A DNA stretch of 64,000 nt from NCBI GenBank assembly GCA_030584085.1, contig CP129490.1, positions 372,001 to 436,000 on the forward strand, read 5' to 3'. Of this stretch, positions 35,426 to 45,960 are shown piece by piece. Position numbers and translations under genes: made by a program. The notes under the pieces are model-generated. The model saw only the letters and a program-made list of their open reading frames with translations. It was not told where the DNA came from and did not search any database. This DNA is from Melioribacteraceae bacterium. Its GTDB lineage: Bacteria > Bacteroidota > Ignavibacteria > Ignavibacteriales > Melioribacteraceae. Each line of letters opens with the position of its first letter. Position 1 is the stretch's first letter.

Positions 35426-35597
35426 TTTCACACCTCATCAAATTCTATTTCGTACTACCCAATTTGAGTGTTAATTTAATTTATTTTACCCAGCAAAATT
35501 AAAAATACCCTCATTTGAGCAGTAGTATTGATTTATCGAAAACATTAGTTTTAGACTATTATCATAACCTCATAATTTTAATTGTGGAGCATCTGTC

Positions 35598-36209
35598 TTG
35601 ATAAATGTTGTGATTGTCGAAGATAACAATACTATCCGGAATGGATTGAAAGAATTTCTCAATAATTCAAAAGAGTATAAATGTGTTGCGGATTTTTCGA
35701 ACTGTGAAAATTTATTGCAGAATTTTGAATCTTTGCAAATAGATGTAATTCTAATGGATATTGAGCTGCCGGGAATTTCCGGAATAGAAGGCATAAAGCA
35801 AATTCGTGCTCTTGATGAAAACCCACGTATTATAATCCTTACAATATATTCCGAAAGCGAAAACCTATTTGAAGCATTGCAGGCCGGAGCGAGTGGATAC
35901 TTGGAGAAGAAAACTCCACCGATTCAAATGTTAAAGGTAATCGGAGAAGTTTATGCCAGTAAATCATATATGAATACATATATAGCAAGAAAGGTTTTAA
36001 ATCATTTTAATAAAAAAAATGTTGCAGCTAAAAACGGTGAAATTCTCGAAAAGCCTGAATTCAGTGTTCTCACGGAATTAATTGAAGGTAAAAGTCCTAA
36101 AGCAATAGCCGATCATTTACAGATTCCTATGGAAAAAGTTCATGCATATTTTTATAGTGTTTATCAAAAATTACATTTGAATCTTGAACTGAAGAAAATA
36201 CCCCTTTAG
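35598..36209 (+). CDS. Paralogous response regulator with TTG start and degenerate HTH
   Basis: This 203-residue protein is a close paralogue of the regulator at 34784; both begin with an M-I-N-x-x-I-V-E-D-N-x-T-I-R opening. The receiver keeps its Asp (VILMDIELPGISG), Thr and Lys. The HTH region lacks the canonical L-T-x-R-E-x-E-V-L helix (it reads EKPEFSVLTELIEGKSPKAIA), and the end is short. It starts at TTG, with GGAG 10 nt upstream; codon-by-codon match to the paralogue supports this. It may bind DNA weakly, act as a phosphate sink or heterodimerise with its neighbour. Confidence 0.88.
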   Translation: MINVVIVEDNNTIRNGLKEFLNNSKEYKCVADFSNCENLLQNFESLQIDVILMDIELPGISGIEGIKQIRALDENPRIIILTIYSESENLFEALQAGASGYLEKKTPPIQMLKVIGEVYASKSYMNTYIARKVLNHFNKKNVAAKNGEILEKPEFSVLTELIEGKSPKAIADHLQIPMEKVHAYFYSVYQKLHLNLELKKIPL

Positions 36210-36952
36210 TGATGGAGTGAGTGGGTAGTAAAATACCCACTCAATTGATGTAGGGTTTTGTTGTTTTGAACCCAATATTCTTTCTAAATACTCAATTTGG
36301 GTAGTAGAAAGAGTAAGAATAAATCGATAATTTTTTAGAATTACATCAGGCATTTTAGATAAATATGTATGAAATAAATACTTTATGCAATGCCTATCAG
36401 TTACGAGATTTTTGTGGTTCAATGAAATTTACTACGATCTAATTGCACTAGTTTTTTTTGTTTTTACCGTGATAGCTTTACTGTAAAGATTATAGATTAT
36501 TGTTCTTTTTATAATGAATTCAGCGTCGATTAAAATTGTTTTTTAACAATTAAGACACTCAAGTTGAATTATATTTTTGAAATAAAAGTGTCTTCGAATT
36601 CTGTAGTACCTATTCAGTTAAATTGGTATTTTGATATCATTATCTTGTAAGACTGTTAGCGGTATGATTGTTAATACCCACGCTTTTAACGATTGTATGC
36701 AACAGCAAGTAATAAGATAATAAGCAGTTTAAATCGGCAGATGAAAATAGAGTTTGAAGTGAGGAATTGAGAGTCTTTAGGGAGGACCATCAACCCCAGC
36801 TTATGTAAACACATCTAATACTAATCGCTCTTGGTTTTGTGGTGCAGTATTGCATCATGATGTGCTCGGTTCTCCTAAAATTAGTATCAAAATTATGTTA
36901 TGAAATATCGGGCAGCAATAGTAAAAAGGTTTTAATCTTTAGGGAGTGATAC
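36210..36952. other. Long leader/intergenic region before TonB receptor
   Basis: No gene is seen in 743 bp. The 3' part has two similar purine-rich sites (CTTTAGGGAGG at about 36774 and CTTTAGGGAGTGATAC just before the ATG at 36953). The first could be a decoy ribosome site or a remnant of an upstream leader. No known riboswitch was recognised. Confidence 0.5.
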
Positions 36953-39712
36953 ATGAAAAAACTTTTACGATTTGTTATTATAAGCTTTTTAATATCCATA
37001 ATACAAGTCAGCGCCGGTACAACGGGTAAAATATCCGGTACAATTCGCGATGCAATGACCGGAGAACCATTACCGTTTGTCAACGTTGTAATTGTTGGGA
37101 CTAATCTCGGTGCGGCAGCGGATATTGATGGTTTTTACAACATACTCAATATTCAACCGGGCAATTATTCGGTAAAGGCATCAGCCATCGGATATAATGC
37201 CGTAACTGTTGAAAACGTCAGGGTGAATATTGACCTTACAACAACAGTTGATTTTGAACTATCCGAAACATCAATTCAACTTTCCGAAGACATTGTTGTT
37301 ACCGCGACAAAACCGTTAATTAGAAAAGATCAAACTGCATCAACAGCAATTGTTGGCGATGATCTTATTAAAGAATTGCCTGTTACAGAAGTTAGTGATG
37401 TTTTGCAGCTTCAATCCGGTATTGTAGTTTCTGCCGGCGGTGATATTCACGTTAGAGGTGGTAGAAGCGGACAAGTATCTTATCAAATTGATGGCGTTCC
37501 AATTACAGATTCCTACGATGGTTCAACGGTTGTTGAAGTGAACTCAAGTGCTGTAAAGGAATTGCAAGTAGTAAGTGGAGCGTTCAATGCTGAATATGGT
37601 CAAGCTCTTTCCGGTGTTGTTAATCTTGTTACAAAAGACGGAAGCAATGATTTCTCCGGAAGCATAACAGCATATTCTGGTGATTATTTCTCAAGCAGAG
37701 ATGACGTTTTTTGGAATATGGATGACATAGATCCCATTGCTGTTCGAAATACGGAATTCAGTTTGAGCGGACCGTTTATTAAAGATATGATTTACTTCTT
37801 TGTCAATGCAAGATATTACCATAATGCCGGTTATCTTTATGGAAGAAGAGATTTTCTTGTAACAGACAGAGCTTCCGAAGTTGCCGGGTCGGGCGGTTCT
37901 GAATATGAGTTTACTCAAAACGGTAATAGTGAATATGTATCGATGAATCCAAATACCAGATATTTTGGTCAAGGTAAACTCACATATCAAGTAGCTTCAG
38001 GGTTAAGACTAAGTTATAATTATTTGATTGAACGACAAGAATATCAACATTACAATCACGGAAGAAAACTCACACCCGATAATAATTTGCAACGCTTCGA
38101 AAAATCTTATTCGAATATCTTTTCCTTAAATCACGCAATTTCCAACAGTAGTTTCTACACACTTAATTTGAGTTATTATTTTAGAGATTACAGACATTAT
38201 TTGTATGAAGATATTTATACAGGTGACGCATCTAGACCAACAGAATATATTGATAACTCGTTATTACAAACTCCTGCCTATGTGTTTGAAGTCGGCGGAA
38301 CTGATTATAATAGATTTCACAGAAACTCCGGAACATATTCTGCAAAATTAGATTGGACAACACAGTTCACAAATGAAGTTAATGTTCAGTTTGGAGGTGA
38401 ATTCAAACGACATCAACTTTATTATCAAAACATAAATCTGGCTCCGATGCTTGATGAAAACGGACAAAAAGTTACTCCATTTAATGTTAGAATTCCTGAA
38501 GTAACCACGCAGGATTATGATCAATACACAAGAAATCCGATTGAAGGTTCTGCTTATGTTCAAGCGAAATTTGAAGCTTTCAATTTAATTTTTAACGCCG
38601 GTGTTCGCTTTGATATTTTTGAACCCGATGGTGTTGTTTTAAGTGATCCAACCGATCCGAATATTGTTGATCCGTTAAGACCCGAAAATCAAGCTCGTAC
38701 TTTAGAAGAAAGACGTACTTATTGGTATAAAGAAGCAAGTGTTAAAACACAACTTAGCCCGCGACTTGGTTTAGCTTTCCCGATTACCGATAAAGGTGTT
38801 ATACATTTTTCATACGGTCATTTTTTCCAATTACCTCGGTATGAATATTTATACACAAATCCGGATTTTGAAATTGGTGTCGGTTCTGGTAATCAAGGAT
38901 TATTTGGCAATGCTGATTTAAGACCGCAAAAAACAGTAAAAGGTGAAATCGGGTTGCAACAGCAAATTGGTAGTGACATGGCGGTTGATGTTACTGTTTT
39001 CTTTGAGGACTTTAGAGACTTAACAGGTACACAAACAGAAGAAATTTTAGTATTTGGCAGAGATAGAAGTTACAGTCAGTATGCGAACTCAGATTTTGGC
39101 TCATCAAAAGGTATTATCTTAAAATTTACAAAAAGATTTGCCGATGGTTTGGCTACTAATATTGATTACACTTATTCGGTCACAAAAGGAAACGCTTCTA
39201 ATCCAGCCGATGCAAGAAATGCTGTTCTTGGCGGAGCTCTTCCCGAAACATTTATTGCCCCTTTAGATTGGGATCAATCACATACTCTTAATATTTCAGT
39301 TGCCTACAGTGTTCCGAAGGATTGGGGATTTTCTATAATTGGTAATTTTTATAGCGGACAACCATATACACCCGCCGTTAATAAAAATACAAGAGTTACA
39401 CAAAATGCATTTCCAAGAAACAGTGCGGACAAACCGAATATCTTTAATATTGATATGAGAGTTTATAAAGATTTCGAAATAGGAGGCACTACAATTTCGG
39501 TTTTCATGAAAGTATTCAATTTACTCGATCTTGAAAATCCGAGAAATGTTTATTCAGATTCAGGCGATCCGTACTTCACATTCGGCAAATACGAAGCCGA
39601 ACTAATCAATCCGCCACTTTATGGTATTAACACTTTGGATGAATTATATACGGACCCAACTCGTTTCTCTGAACCGAGAAGAATTGAACTAGGTGTTTCT
39701 TATTTTTTCTAA
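36953..39712 (+). CDS. TonB-dependent outer-membrane receptor with CarboxypepD_reg domain
   Basis: This 919-residue protein has a signal peptide, then a carboxypeptidase-regulatory-like domain (GKISGTIRDAMTGEPLPFVN ... FYNILNIQPGNYSVKASAIGY) and a plug with DVLQLQSGIVVSAGGDIHVRG and YQIDGVPITD. A 22-strand-type barrel ends in LGVSYFF (terminal Phe). It should import a large ligand such as a glycan, peptide or siderophore. A clear GGGAG site precedes the start. It opens a four-gene plus-strand cluster of outer-membrane and secreted proteins, 20 bp before the next gene. Confidence 0.93.
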   Translation: MKKLLRFVIISFLISIIQVSAGTTGKISGTIRDAMTGEPLPFVNVVIVGTNLGAAADIDGFYNILNIQPGNYSVKASAIGYNAVTVENVRVNIDLTTTVDFELSETSIQLSEDIVVTATKPLIRKDQTASTAIVGDDLIKELPVTEVSDVLQLQSGIVVSAGGDIHVRGGRSGQVSYQIDGVPITDSYDGSTVVEVNSSAVKELQVVSGAFNAEYGQALSGVVNLVTKDGSNDFSGSITAYSGDYFSSRDDVFWNMDDIDPIAVRNTEFSLSGPFIKDMIYFFVNARYYHNAGYLYGRRDFLVTDRASEVAGSGGSEYEFTQNGNSEYVSMNPNTRYFGQGKLTYQVASGLRLSYNYLIERQEYQHYNHGRKLTPDNNLQRFEKSYSNIFSLNHAISNSSFYTLNLSYYFRDYRHYLYEDIYTGDASRPTEYIDNSLLQTPAYVFEVGGTDYNRFHRNSGTYSAKLDWTTQFTNEVNVQFGGEFKRHQLYYQNINLAPMLDENGQKVTPFNVRIPEVTTQDYDQYTRNPIEGSAYVQAKFEAFNLIFNAGVRFDIFEPDGVVLSDPTDPNIVDPLRPENQARTLEERRTYWYKEASVKTQLSPRLGLAFPITDKGVIHFSYGHFFQLPRYEYLYTNPDFEIGVGSGNQGLFGNADLRPQKTVKGEIGLQQQIGSDMAVDVTVFFEDFRDLTGTQTEEILVFGRDRSYSQYANSDFGSSKGIILKFTKRFADGLATNIDYTYSVTKGNASNPADARNAVLGGALPETFIAPLDWDQSHTLNISVAYSVPKDWGFSIIGNFYSGQPYTPAVNKNTRVTQNAFPRNSADKPNIFNIDMRVYKDFEIGGTTISVFMKVFNLLDLENPRNVYSDSGDPYFTFGKYEAELINPPLYGINTLDELYTDPTRFSEPRRIELGVSYFF

Positions 39713-39731
39713 AAATTAGAGAGATATTTGT

Positions 39732-42700
39732 ATGAAAAAACTTTTAATATTATTCTTATTCATTACTCTTATAGGACTTACGTTACACGCTCAGGGGCAG
39801 GGTGATCCAACTTTAAGAAGAATTGGATTTCATACCGGTAACAGAGCTGGTATTTCGTTCTATAATGATGGTCAAATTGCCGGATTCAATATCGGTATCG
39901 ACATTCGAGGTGAATGGCCTCTCGGTTCCGGCGAAAATTATATCGGTGATTGCATCCCGTTAATAGGTGTTGAGTTTCTTACCACTCAAGGTGATACACT
40001 TCACTCGGTTACCATTTCAAGAGGTCCTCGTGCGGGACAAGGCAGAGAAAGACATCCGCAGTTCGGTTATTTCTGGGGTTGGAATCCAATCCCCGGTTAC
40101 TTAAATCCGAATGCAGAATCGGTTGCAATGAGTCATCTTAGAGATTCATGGCCAGTCGGTGGATGGGCTGATGATCCTAGAACTCCCGCAAATGAATCAC
40201 AATGGGTTGATTCACGAGGCGTTACCGAATGGAACGGATATTTTGGCAGAAGCATCATGAACGCCGATCAAGAAAGTTTCTTTGTTGCAGATGATCAACA
40301 AGATGATGAATTCAATGCAAACTTTTTACCTGATTCAACCGATCCTCTAAGAAAAGGTATGGCATTAAGACTTTATCAAAGAGGTTTTCAATGGGCAAGT
40401 TTCTTAGCCGAGGATGTTATTTTCTGGTTATACGATATCGAGAACGAAGGTACAACTACTTACAGAAAAGCTAACTTCGGTACAGTGGTTGGAACCTTAG
40501 CCGGTGGTGACGGCGACAGTGGTGATGACCTTGGATTTTTTGATGCACAGGATTGGATAACTTATTCATGGGATAGCGATGGTGTCGGTAACCGCGGACA
40601 AAAAGTTGGCTATGTTGGTTACGCATTCCTTGAATCTCCGGGTAACCCTTTTGACGGTATTGATAATGACGGCGATTCACATATATCTCCTGTTCCGGCA
40701 CCGGTATTTGAAGAGACAGATTTTGATGAAGTAATTTACAGAACAGGCGACAGAGTTGTTTTGATTGATCCGGTTACTTATGAAAGATCATTACATACGG
40801 TTGGTTCGTCTACTGAAACTGTCTATTCAATGGGGATAGCATTCACGATCGAACCGGGTGTTACAAAGTTTAGAGAAGGTCACGTTGGAAGAATTGTTAA
40901 CGGTGTTGCTGTTCCTGATATTTCAGCATACGACGGAATTGATAACGATCTTGACGGATTGATCGACGAGAACAAATCAATTCATGTTGATTCAAGAAGA
41001 ATAAACAATCAATCACCTTTAAGTTATATCGATTATAGAACAGGAGCCGGTCAAGGTAATTTAATGATTGACGAAAGAAGAGATAATGATATAGATGAAG
41101 ACGGCGATTGGGATCCTAATTTTGATGACGTTGGTTCGGATGGCTTAGGACCGGGTGATGATGGTTATACAGGTCCCGATCCTGATGGGTCTGAAGGCAA
41201 CGGAAGACCTGATCAAGGTGAACCAAACTTTGGTAAAACCGATCCTGATGAATCGGATCAAATTGGTTTGACGGCATTTAACTTTTTTGCAAATAATGCT
41301 TCGCCGGATATGTCCAGTGACTCAACACTTTGGTCACGTATGCTCCCGGGAAGATTTGATGTAATTCCTTCGCAGCCACAAGATGGTGATTTTATTTATG
41401 CATCAGGTTTCTTCCCGTTACCTGCTAAAGGAACAGAAAGGTTCTCAGTTGCGTTACTTTTTGGTGAAGACAGACCGGATATCTTTAATAACAAAACAAT
41501 TGTACAGCAAATTTATAACTCGGGATATAAATTCCCACAACCGCCTCCGAAACCATTTGTTACAGCTACACACGAGGACGGCAAAGTTACACTATATTGG
41601 GATGGTGAATTTACCGAGAACTCAAGAGATTTTATAACAAAGAAAAATGACTTCCAAGGTTATAAAATTTATAGAGCAACTGATGCCGGATTTATTGACT
41701 CAAGAGAAATAACCAATGCAATTGGTGTTTTGTCTTTTGATAAACCGATAGCACAATTCGACTTGGATGATGATATTGAAGGATTCTTCTATCCGTCTTA
41801 TTCATTGCTGCAACAAGTTGGCGGTACAACCTTCTACCTTGGTAGTAACACTGGCATTGATAATAGATTTGTAGATTCAACAGTTATACCGGGTGTAACT
41901 TATTATTATGCCGTTGTTGCTTATGATTCGGGAGACGACTCGTTGGATATTTTCCCAAGCGAAAACTCCAAATTTATTTTTAGGTCTAATACAGGTGAAA
42001 TTTTAACCGACGATAACACTGCGTATATAACACCGGGAAGACGCCCCGTGGGCTTCCAAAATGCGGATTTTGAAAACCTTGTGAAGTCACCAACATACAG
42101 AGCAACTGGTGTTATTGATGTTGAAGTGATAGATCAAGAAAGAATCAAAAACGGTTATAGATATAAAGTGGCTTTTCAGGATTCTGCTCTGCAGGGATAT
42201 ACAAAGAGTTACTCGTTATTGGATTTAGTAACTCCCGATACTGTGGTGATTCCATCAACTAACGAACAGTTTATAGTTAATCCCGGTCAACTAATAAACT
42301 TACCGGCTAATACAGATTCAATATTTGTAAACGGTGATGTTTTTTATGTGACGGGGAATTCTTACACAGCAGGTTTTGATACGCTTGTGAACAAATCCGC
42401 AACATTATTCGGCAGTACAAAAATTGTTGACGGATTCAGAATGCAGATCTTTAATGATGAATTGATCCGAAGAGATACGAGTAAATCAAAATGGATTAAT
42501 ATTAATTCGACTACTCCACCGGCATACACATTCCAACCGTTTTTCTTGACGAATTCTAATCCTGGTAATACATATAATGGAATTAACATGCCGTACGATT
42601 ATGAAATTGAATTTTACAGCTCGATTGTAGATACCTCGGTTGCAGATACTTTATTTCCTCCGATTACTTCAAATATTGTTACGGCAAAAGAGGTTCCATT

Positions 42701-43292
42701 TAAAGTTAAAAACAGAACTACAAATCAATATATTGATTTTGCGTACTTAAGAACCGGTACAATCTCAACGGTTCATAGTATTTACTTTATTGAGAATATT
42801 GAAGGTGAAAGAAAACGAACATGGCGTGTTAACGTGACATATCTCGGTCCCGATGTTCCTCTTGAAACACAAGGTTCGTTGCAAATTTCTACAACAAAAC
42901 CATTTTCTAGGTTTGATGATGTTGAATTTACAATGAAGGGTTCTGAAATAAGCAGTACTCTTAAAGAAGCTGATCTCGATAGAATAAAAGTCGTTCCTAA
43001 TCCTTACGTTGTTACACATGCCGGAGAAGCAAGATTGCTCAGCTCGCAGACGAGCGGACGAGGTGAACGTGAAATCAGATTCACATATGTTCCACCTGGA
43101 GCTAAGATTTCTATATTCACAGTTAGGGGTGAATTAATTAAGACGCTAACACACGAGGAACTTTATGTAGGTGATGTTTATTGGAATTTAAGATCTGACG
43201 AAAATATTGACGTTGCTTTTGGTGTTTATGTGTTCGTTGTTGAAGTTCCTAAAGTTGGTACAAAAATCGGCAAGTTCGCCCTAATTAAGTAA
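39732..43292 (+). CDS. Large secreted protein with Ca-binding-type Asp repeats and FlgD-like C-terminus
   Basis: This 1186-residue protein has a signal peptide (LLILFLFITLIGLTLHAQG). Asp-rich segments of the thrombospondin-3/dockerin kind (DGIDNDGDSHIS, DGIDNDLDGLIDE, DNDIDEDGDWDPN) may bind Ca2+. A fibronectin-like part lies near 620-760 (GKVTLYWDGE ... GYKIYRA). The C-terminus (RIKVVPNPYVV ... IFTVRGELIKTL ... AFGVYVFVVEV) is a FlgD/T9SS-like beta sandwich. It could be a surface partner of the TonB receptor encoded 20 bp upstream. I do not recognise a specific function. Confidence 0.75.
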   Translation: MKKLLILFLFITLIGLTLHAQGQGDPTLRRIGFHTGNRAGISFYNDGQIAGFNIGIDIRGEWPLGSGENYIGDCIPLIGVEFLTTQGDTLHSVTISRGPRAGQGRERHPQFGYFWGWNPIPGYLNPNAESVAMSHLRDSWPVGGWADDPRTPANESQWVDSRGVTEWNGYFGRSIMNADQESFFVADDQQDDEFNANFLPDSTDPLRKGMALRLYQRGFQWASFLAEDVIFWLYDIENEGTTTYRKANFGTVVGTLAGGDGDSGDDLGFFDAQDWITYSWDSDGVGNRGQKVGYVGYAFLESPGNPFDGIDNDGDSHISPVPAPVFEETDFDEVIYRTGDRVVLIDPVTYERSLHTVGSSTETVYSMGIAFTIEPGVTKFREGHVGRIVNGVAVPDISAYDGIDNDLDGLIDENKSIHVDSRRINNQSPLSYIDYRTGAGQGNLMIDERRDNDIDEDGDWDPNFDDVGSDGLGPGDDGYTGPDPDGSEGNGRPDQGEPNFGKTDPDESDQIGLTAFNFFANNASPDMSSDSTLWSRMLPGRFDVIPSQPQDGDFIYASGFFPLPAKGTERFSVALLFGEDRPDIFNNKTIVQQIYNSGYKFPQPPPKPFVTATHEDGKVTLYWDGEFTENSRDFITKKNDFQGYKIYRATDAGFIDSREITNAIGVLSFDKPIAQFDLDDDIEGFFYPSYSLLQQVGGTTFYLGSNTGIDNRFVDSTVIPGVTYYYAVVAYDSGDDSLDIFPSENSKFIFRSNTGEILTDDNTAYITPGRRPVGFQNADFENLVKSPTYRATGVIDVEVIDQERIKNGYRYKVAFQDSALQGYTKSYSLLDLVTPDTVVIPSTNEQFIVNPGQLINLPANTDSIFVNGDVFYVTGNSYTAGFDTLVNKSATLFGSTKIVDGFRMQIFNDELIRRDTSKSKWININSTTPPAYTFQPFFLTNSNPGNTYNGINMPYDYEIEFYSSIVDTSVADTLFPPITSNIVTAKEVPFKVKNRTTNQYIDFAYLRTGTISTVHSIYFIENIEGERKRTWRVNVTYLGPDVPLETQGSLQISTTKPFSRFDDVEFTMKGSEISSTLKEADLDRIKVVPNPYVVTHAGEARLLSSQTSGRGEREIRFTYVPPGAKISIFTVRGELIKTLTHEELYVGDVYWNLRSDENIDVAFGVYVFVVEVPKVGTKIGKFALIK

Positions 43293-43304
43293 CGGAGAAT
43301 TGAC

Positions 43305-44312
43305 ATGAAGAAATATATAATTATACTTTTGTTTTTGATTAACTCCGGACTGCTTATGTCTCAGACAAAAGTAGGCTCTACCGCAGCTCAGTTTCTCGGA
43401 GTACCGGTTGGACCGAGAGCTATTTCAATGGGAGGTGCATTTGTTGCTACTGCTAACGATGTAACTTCATTATATTGGAATCCTGCTGGTGTATCCAGAA
43501 TGAATGCCAATTCTGCTTTATTCCAACATACCAGATGGTTTGCCGATATTGATTATAATTGGGCGGGTGCTGTTCTTAATTTAGGCGGAATGGGTGCTTT
43601 CGGATTAAGTGTTACCTACCTTGATTATGGTCAAATGGAAGTGACAACCTTAGCTGAACAGGACGGAACGGGAGAGTATTTCTCGGCTAATGATCTTGCT
43701 TTAGGTTTAACTTATGCATACAACCTAACCGATAGATTCTCAGTCGGTGGCACTATAAAATATGTTAATCAAACAATTTGGAATTCTTCTGCAAGTGGAG
43801 TTGCAATTGATCTTGGTGTATTATTCCGGTCAGATATTTATGGATTGCGGATCGGTGCTTCCATTACTAATTTTGGCTCGGATATGAAGATGGACGGAAA
43901 AGATTTATACGTTCAGCACGATATAGATAGAAATATATTCGGGAATAACGATCAAATACTTGCAACACTTAATACCGATGCGTTTCCGATGCCCCTAGCA
44001 TTTAGAGTCGGTTTAGCTATGGATGTGCTCGATTTGGAATATCATAGGTTTACAGTTGGTGTAGATGCATTACATCCGAACGATAATGCAGAATCATTAA
44101 ATCTTGGTGCCGAATATGTTTTCAATAATTTGATCTCAATACGCGCCGGGTACAAATCATTGTTTCTTGATAATTCGGAAGAGGGGCTTACTCTTGGTGT
44201 AGGTTTAAGTTATGATTTTGCACCCGGGTTAGGTTTCTTTTTAGATTATGCATATCAAGATTTTGGTATTCTTGATTATACACAGCACTTTGCTATCGGG
44301 GTGCGCTTTTAG
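43305..44312 (+). CDS. PorV/PorQ-type (UPF0164) outer-membrane beta-barrel protein
   Basis: This 335-residue protein has a signal peptide. The family block is GVPVGPRAISMGGAFVATAN, followed by TSLYWNPAGVSRM, and the protein ends with GIRF-like AIGVRF (terminal aromatic residue of a barrel). PorV links type IX cargo to the sortase machine. The cluster also encodes a cargo with a type IX tail, which supports such a role, but general lipid or solute transport is also possible for this family. It has a CGGAG ribosome site and lies 12 bp behind the large secreted protein. Confidence 0.88.
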   Translation: MKKYIIILLFLINSGLLMSQTKVGSTAAQFLGVPVGPRAISMGGAFVATANDVTSLYWNPAGVSRMNANSALFQHTRWFADIDYNWAGAVLNLGGMGAFGLSVTYLDYGQMEVTTLAEQDGTGEYFSANDLALGLTYAYNLTDRFSVGGTIKYVNQTIWNSSASGVAIDLGVLFRSDIYGLRIGASITNFGSDMKMDGKDLYVQHDIDRNIFGNNDQILATLNTDAFPMPLAFRVGLAMDVLDLEYHRFTVGVDALHPNDNAESLNLGAEYVFNNLISIRAGYKSLFLDNSEEGLTLGVGLSYDFAPGLGFFLDYAYQDFGILDYTQHFAIGVRF

Positions 44313-44393
44313 ATGAATAAGTCTTTTTATTATGCTATATTTATTAGCTTTAACTAACTAAATTCCTTTAAAAATCTTAGGGAGGTACCTTAG

Positions 44394-45833
44394 ATGAAAA
44401 AACTACTTACAATTGCTGTACTGCTTTTATTTGCAGTTGCAGTAAATGCTCAAACTTACACTATTACGTTTAATGTAGATATGAGCATCCAACAACAAAA
44501 CGGAAATTTTGATCCAGCTACAGATGTTCTAAGTATTAATGGAACAATGAATGAATGGACTCCGGAAGTTGACGTTTTAACTGATCCAGATGCTGATCTA
44601 ATCTATACTATTGAGATGGAGTTCGAAAATGGTACAGAATTAGAATTTAAATTCTGGGCTACTCAATTAGAGTGGGAATCAGTCGATAACAGAACACACA
44701 CAGTAACAGAAGATGCTACATTAGACTATTTCTTCAACAACGTAAGTGTTCTAAGCCAAGAGATATCAGTTACATTTATTTGCAACATGGAATATGAAAT
44801 TGTTTCCGGTCGTTTCAATCCTGAAACAGATACATTAACAGTTCGTGGCGGGATGAATGGCTGGGGCGCTTCTGATATCTTAGAACCAAGTGCTCTTGAT
44901 CCGAACGTGTATGAACTAACACAAATGTATGAACTTCCTGTTGATGTTGAAGTAGGTCACAAATTTGCTTATATGACTGCTGCCGGCGTTACAGGTTGGG
45001 AAAACGATCCTAACAAAGTTTTCACTCCAACACAAGCAGATTTTGATGCTGGTTTTATCGTTGTTGAAAGAACTTTCAACAATGCTACAGCAGCAGATCT
45101 TACAGGTCAAGAAACAACAATTACATTTACAGTTGATATGAACGGTGCTGTTGACGGTAATTTAGGAACTCCTTTTGGAACAATTGAAAATGTGATTATA
45201 GCCGGAGCAAATCCTCCATTGGCATGGCCTAGCGGCGGTTGGCCTGATACTGATGCAAACCTAGTTCATTTCTTAAATGATGACGGTACAGATGGTGATG
45301 CAACTGCAGGTGATGGAATCTGGTCAGTAAACTTATTATTCCCGCAATATTCATTACTTGGTGTTGAATATAAATACGGTGCTAACTGGGGAACAGGAAT
45401 TTCAAACGATAACGAAGGTGGAGTAGGTGATAACCACTGGATTAGAATGACTCCTGATTTAGTAAGTGCTAGAGTTGAAAATACATTCGGTGTTATGGCT
45501 TCTTCAGATAACCCACACCCATTAGTTGACATCGTTGTTGGTGTTGAACAAGAAGGTAATGAAATTCCTCTAACTTTCGCTTTGGATCAAAACTATCCTA
45601 ACCCATTCAACCCTTCAACAACTATTAAGTTTGCTATTCCTCAACAATCTAATGTTACTTTAAAAGTATACAATATGTTGGGACAAGAAGTAGCAACTTT
45701 AGTTAACGAACAAATGAATGCTGGTTCTTATAATGTTGATTTTGACGCTAGCAGCTTGAGCAGCGGTATTTACTTCTACTCAATTCAAGCAGGTCAATTT
45801 AATGTTACTAAGAAAATGATGCTTATTAAGTAA
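44394..45833 (+). CDS. Secreted multi-domain protein with type IX sorting tail
   Basis: This 479-residue protein has a signal peptide (LTIAVLLLFAVAVNAQ). Three related modules of about 110 residues start TITFNVDMS, SVTFICNME and TITFTVDMNG; each carries a starch-binding/SusE-like 'W-x-x-x-x-D/G' pattern (GTMNEWTPE, GGMNGWGAS, GANPPLAWPS). The end is a type A sorting domain: FALDQNYPNPFNPSTTIKF, then VYNMLGQEVATLV and GIYFYSIQAG. It should be exported by the type IX system. The GGGAGGT ribosome site and codon choice suggest high expression. A strong terminator follows. Confidence 0.92.
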   Translation: MKKLLTIAVLLLFAVAVNAQTYTITFNVDMSIQQQNGNFDPATDVLSINGTMNEWTPEVDVLTDPDADLIYTIEMEFENGTELEFKFWATQLEWESVDNRTHTVTEDATLDYFFNNVSVLSQEISVTFICNMEYEIVSGRFNPETDTLTVRGGMNGWGASDILEPSALDPNVYELTQMYELPVDVEVGHKFAYMTAAGVTGWENDPNKVFTPTQADFDAGFIVVERTFNNATAADLTGQETTITFTVDMNGAVDGNLGTPFGTIENVIIAGANPPLAWPSGGWPDTDANLVHFLNDDGTDGDATAGDGIWSVNLLFPQYSLLGVEYKYGANWGTGISNDNEGGVGDNHWIRMTPDLVSARVENTFGVMASSDNPHPLVDIVVGVEQEGNEIPLTFALDQNYPNPFNPSTTIKFAIPQQSNVTLKVYNMLGQEVATLVNEQMNAGSYNVDFDASSLSSGIYFYSIQAGQFNVTKKMMLIK

Positions 45834-45855
45834 TATTGTATTTGTAATTACCAAG

Positions 45856-45886
45856 AAAGCCGGTTTGAATAAAGCCGGCTTTTTTG
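45856..45886 (+). terminator. Rho-independent terminator after T9SS cargo gene
   Basis: AAAGCCGG and CCGGCTTT pair around an 11-nt loop and are followed by TTTTG and TTTT. It lies 20 bp after the stop codon of the sorting-tail protein. Confidence 0.9.
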
Positions 45887-45960
45887 TTTTAAAGAAGATG
45901 ATTAATTTTGCCATCCTGTATTGATTTAAACTCTATAGATATTGACTTATATTTGTCAGT

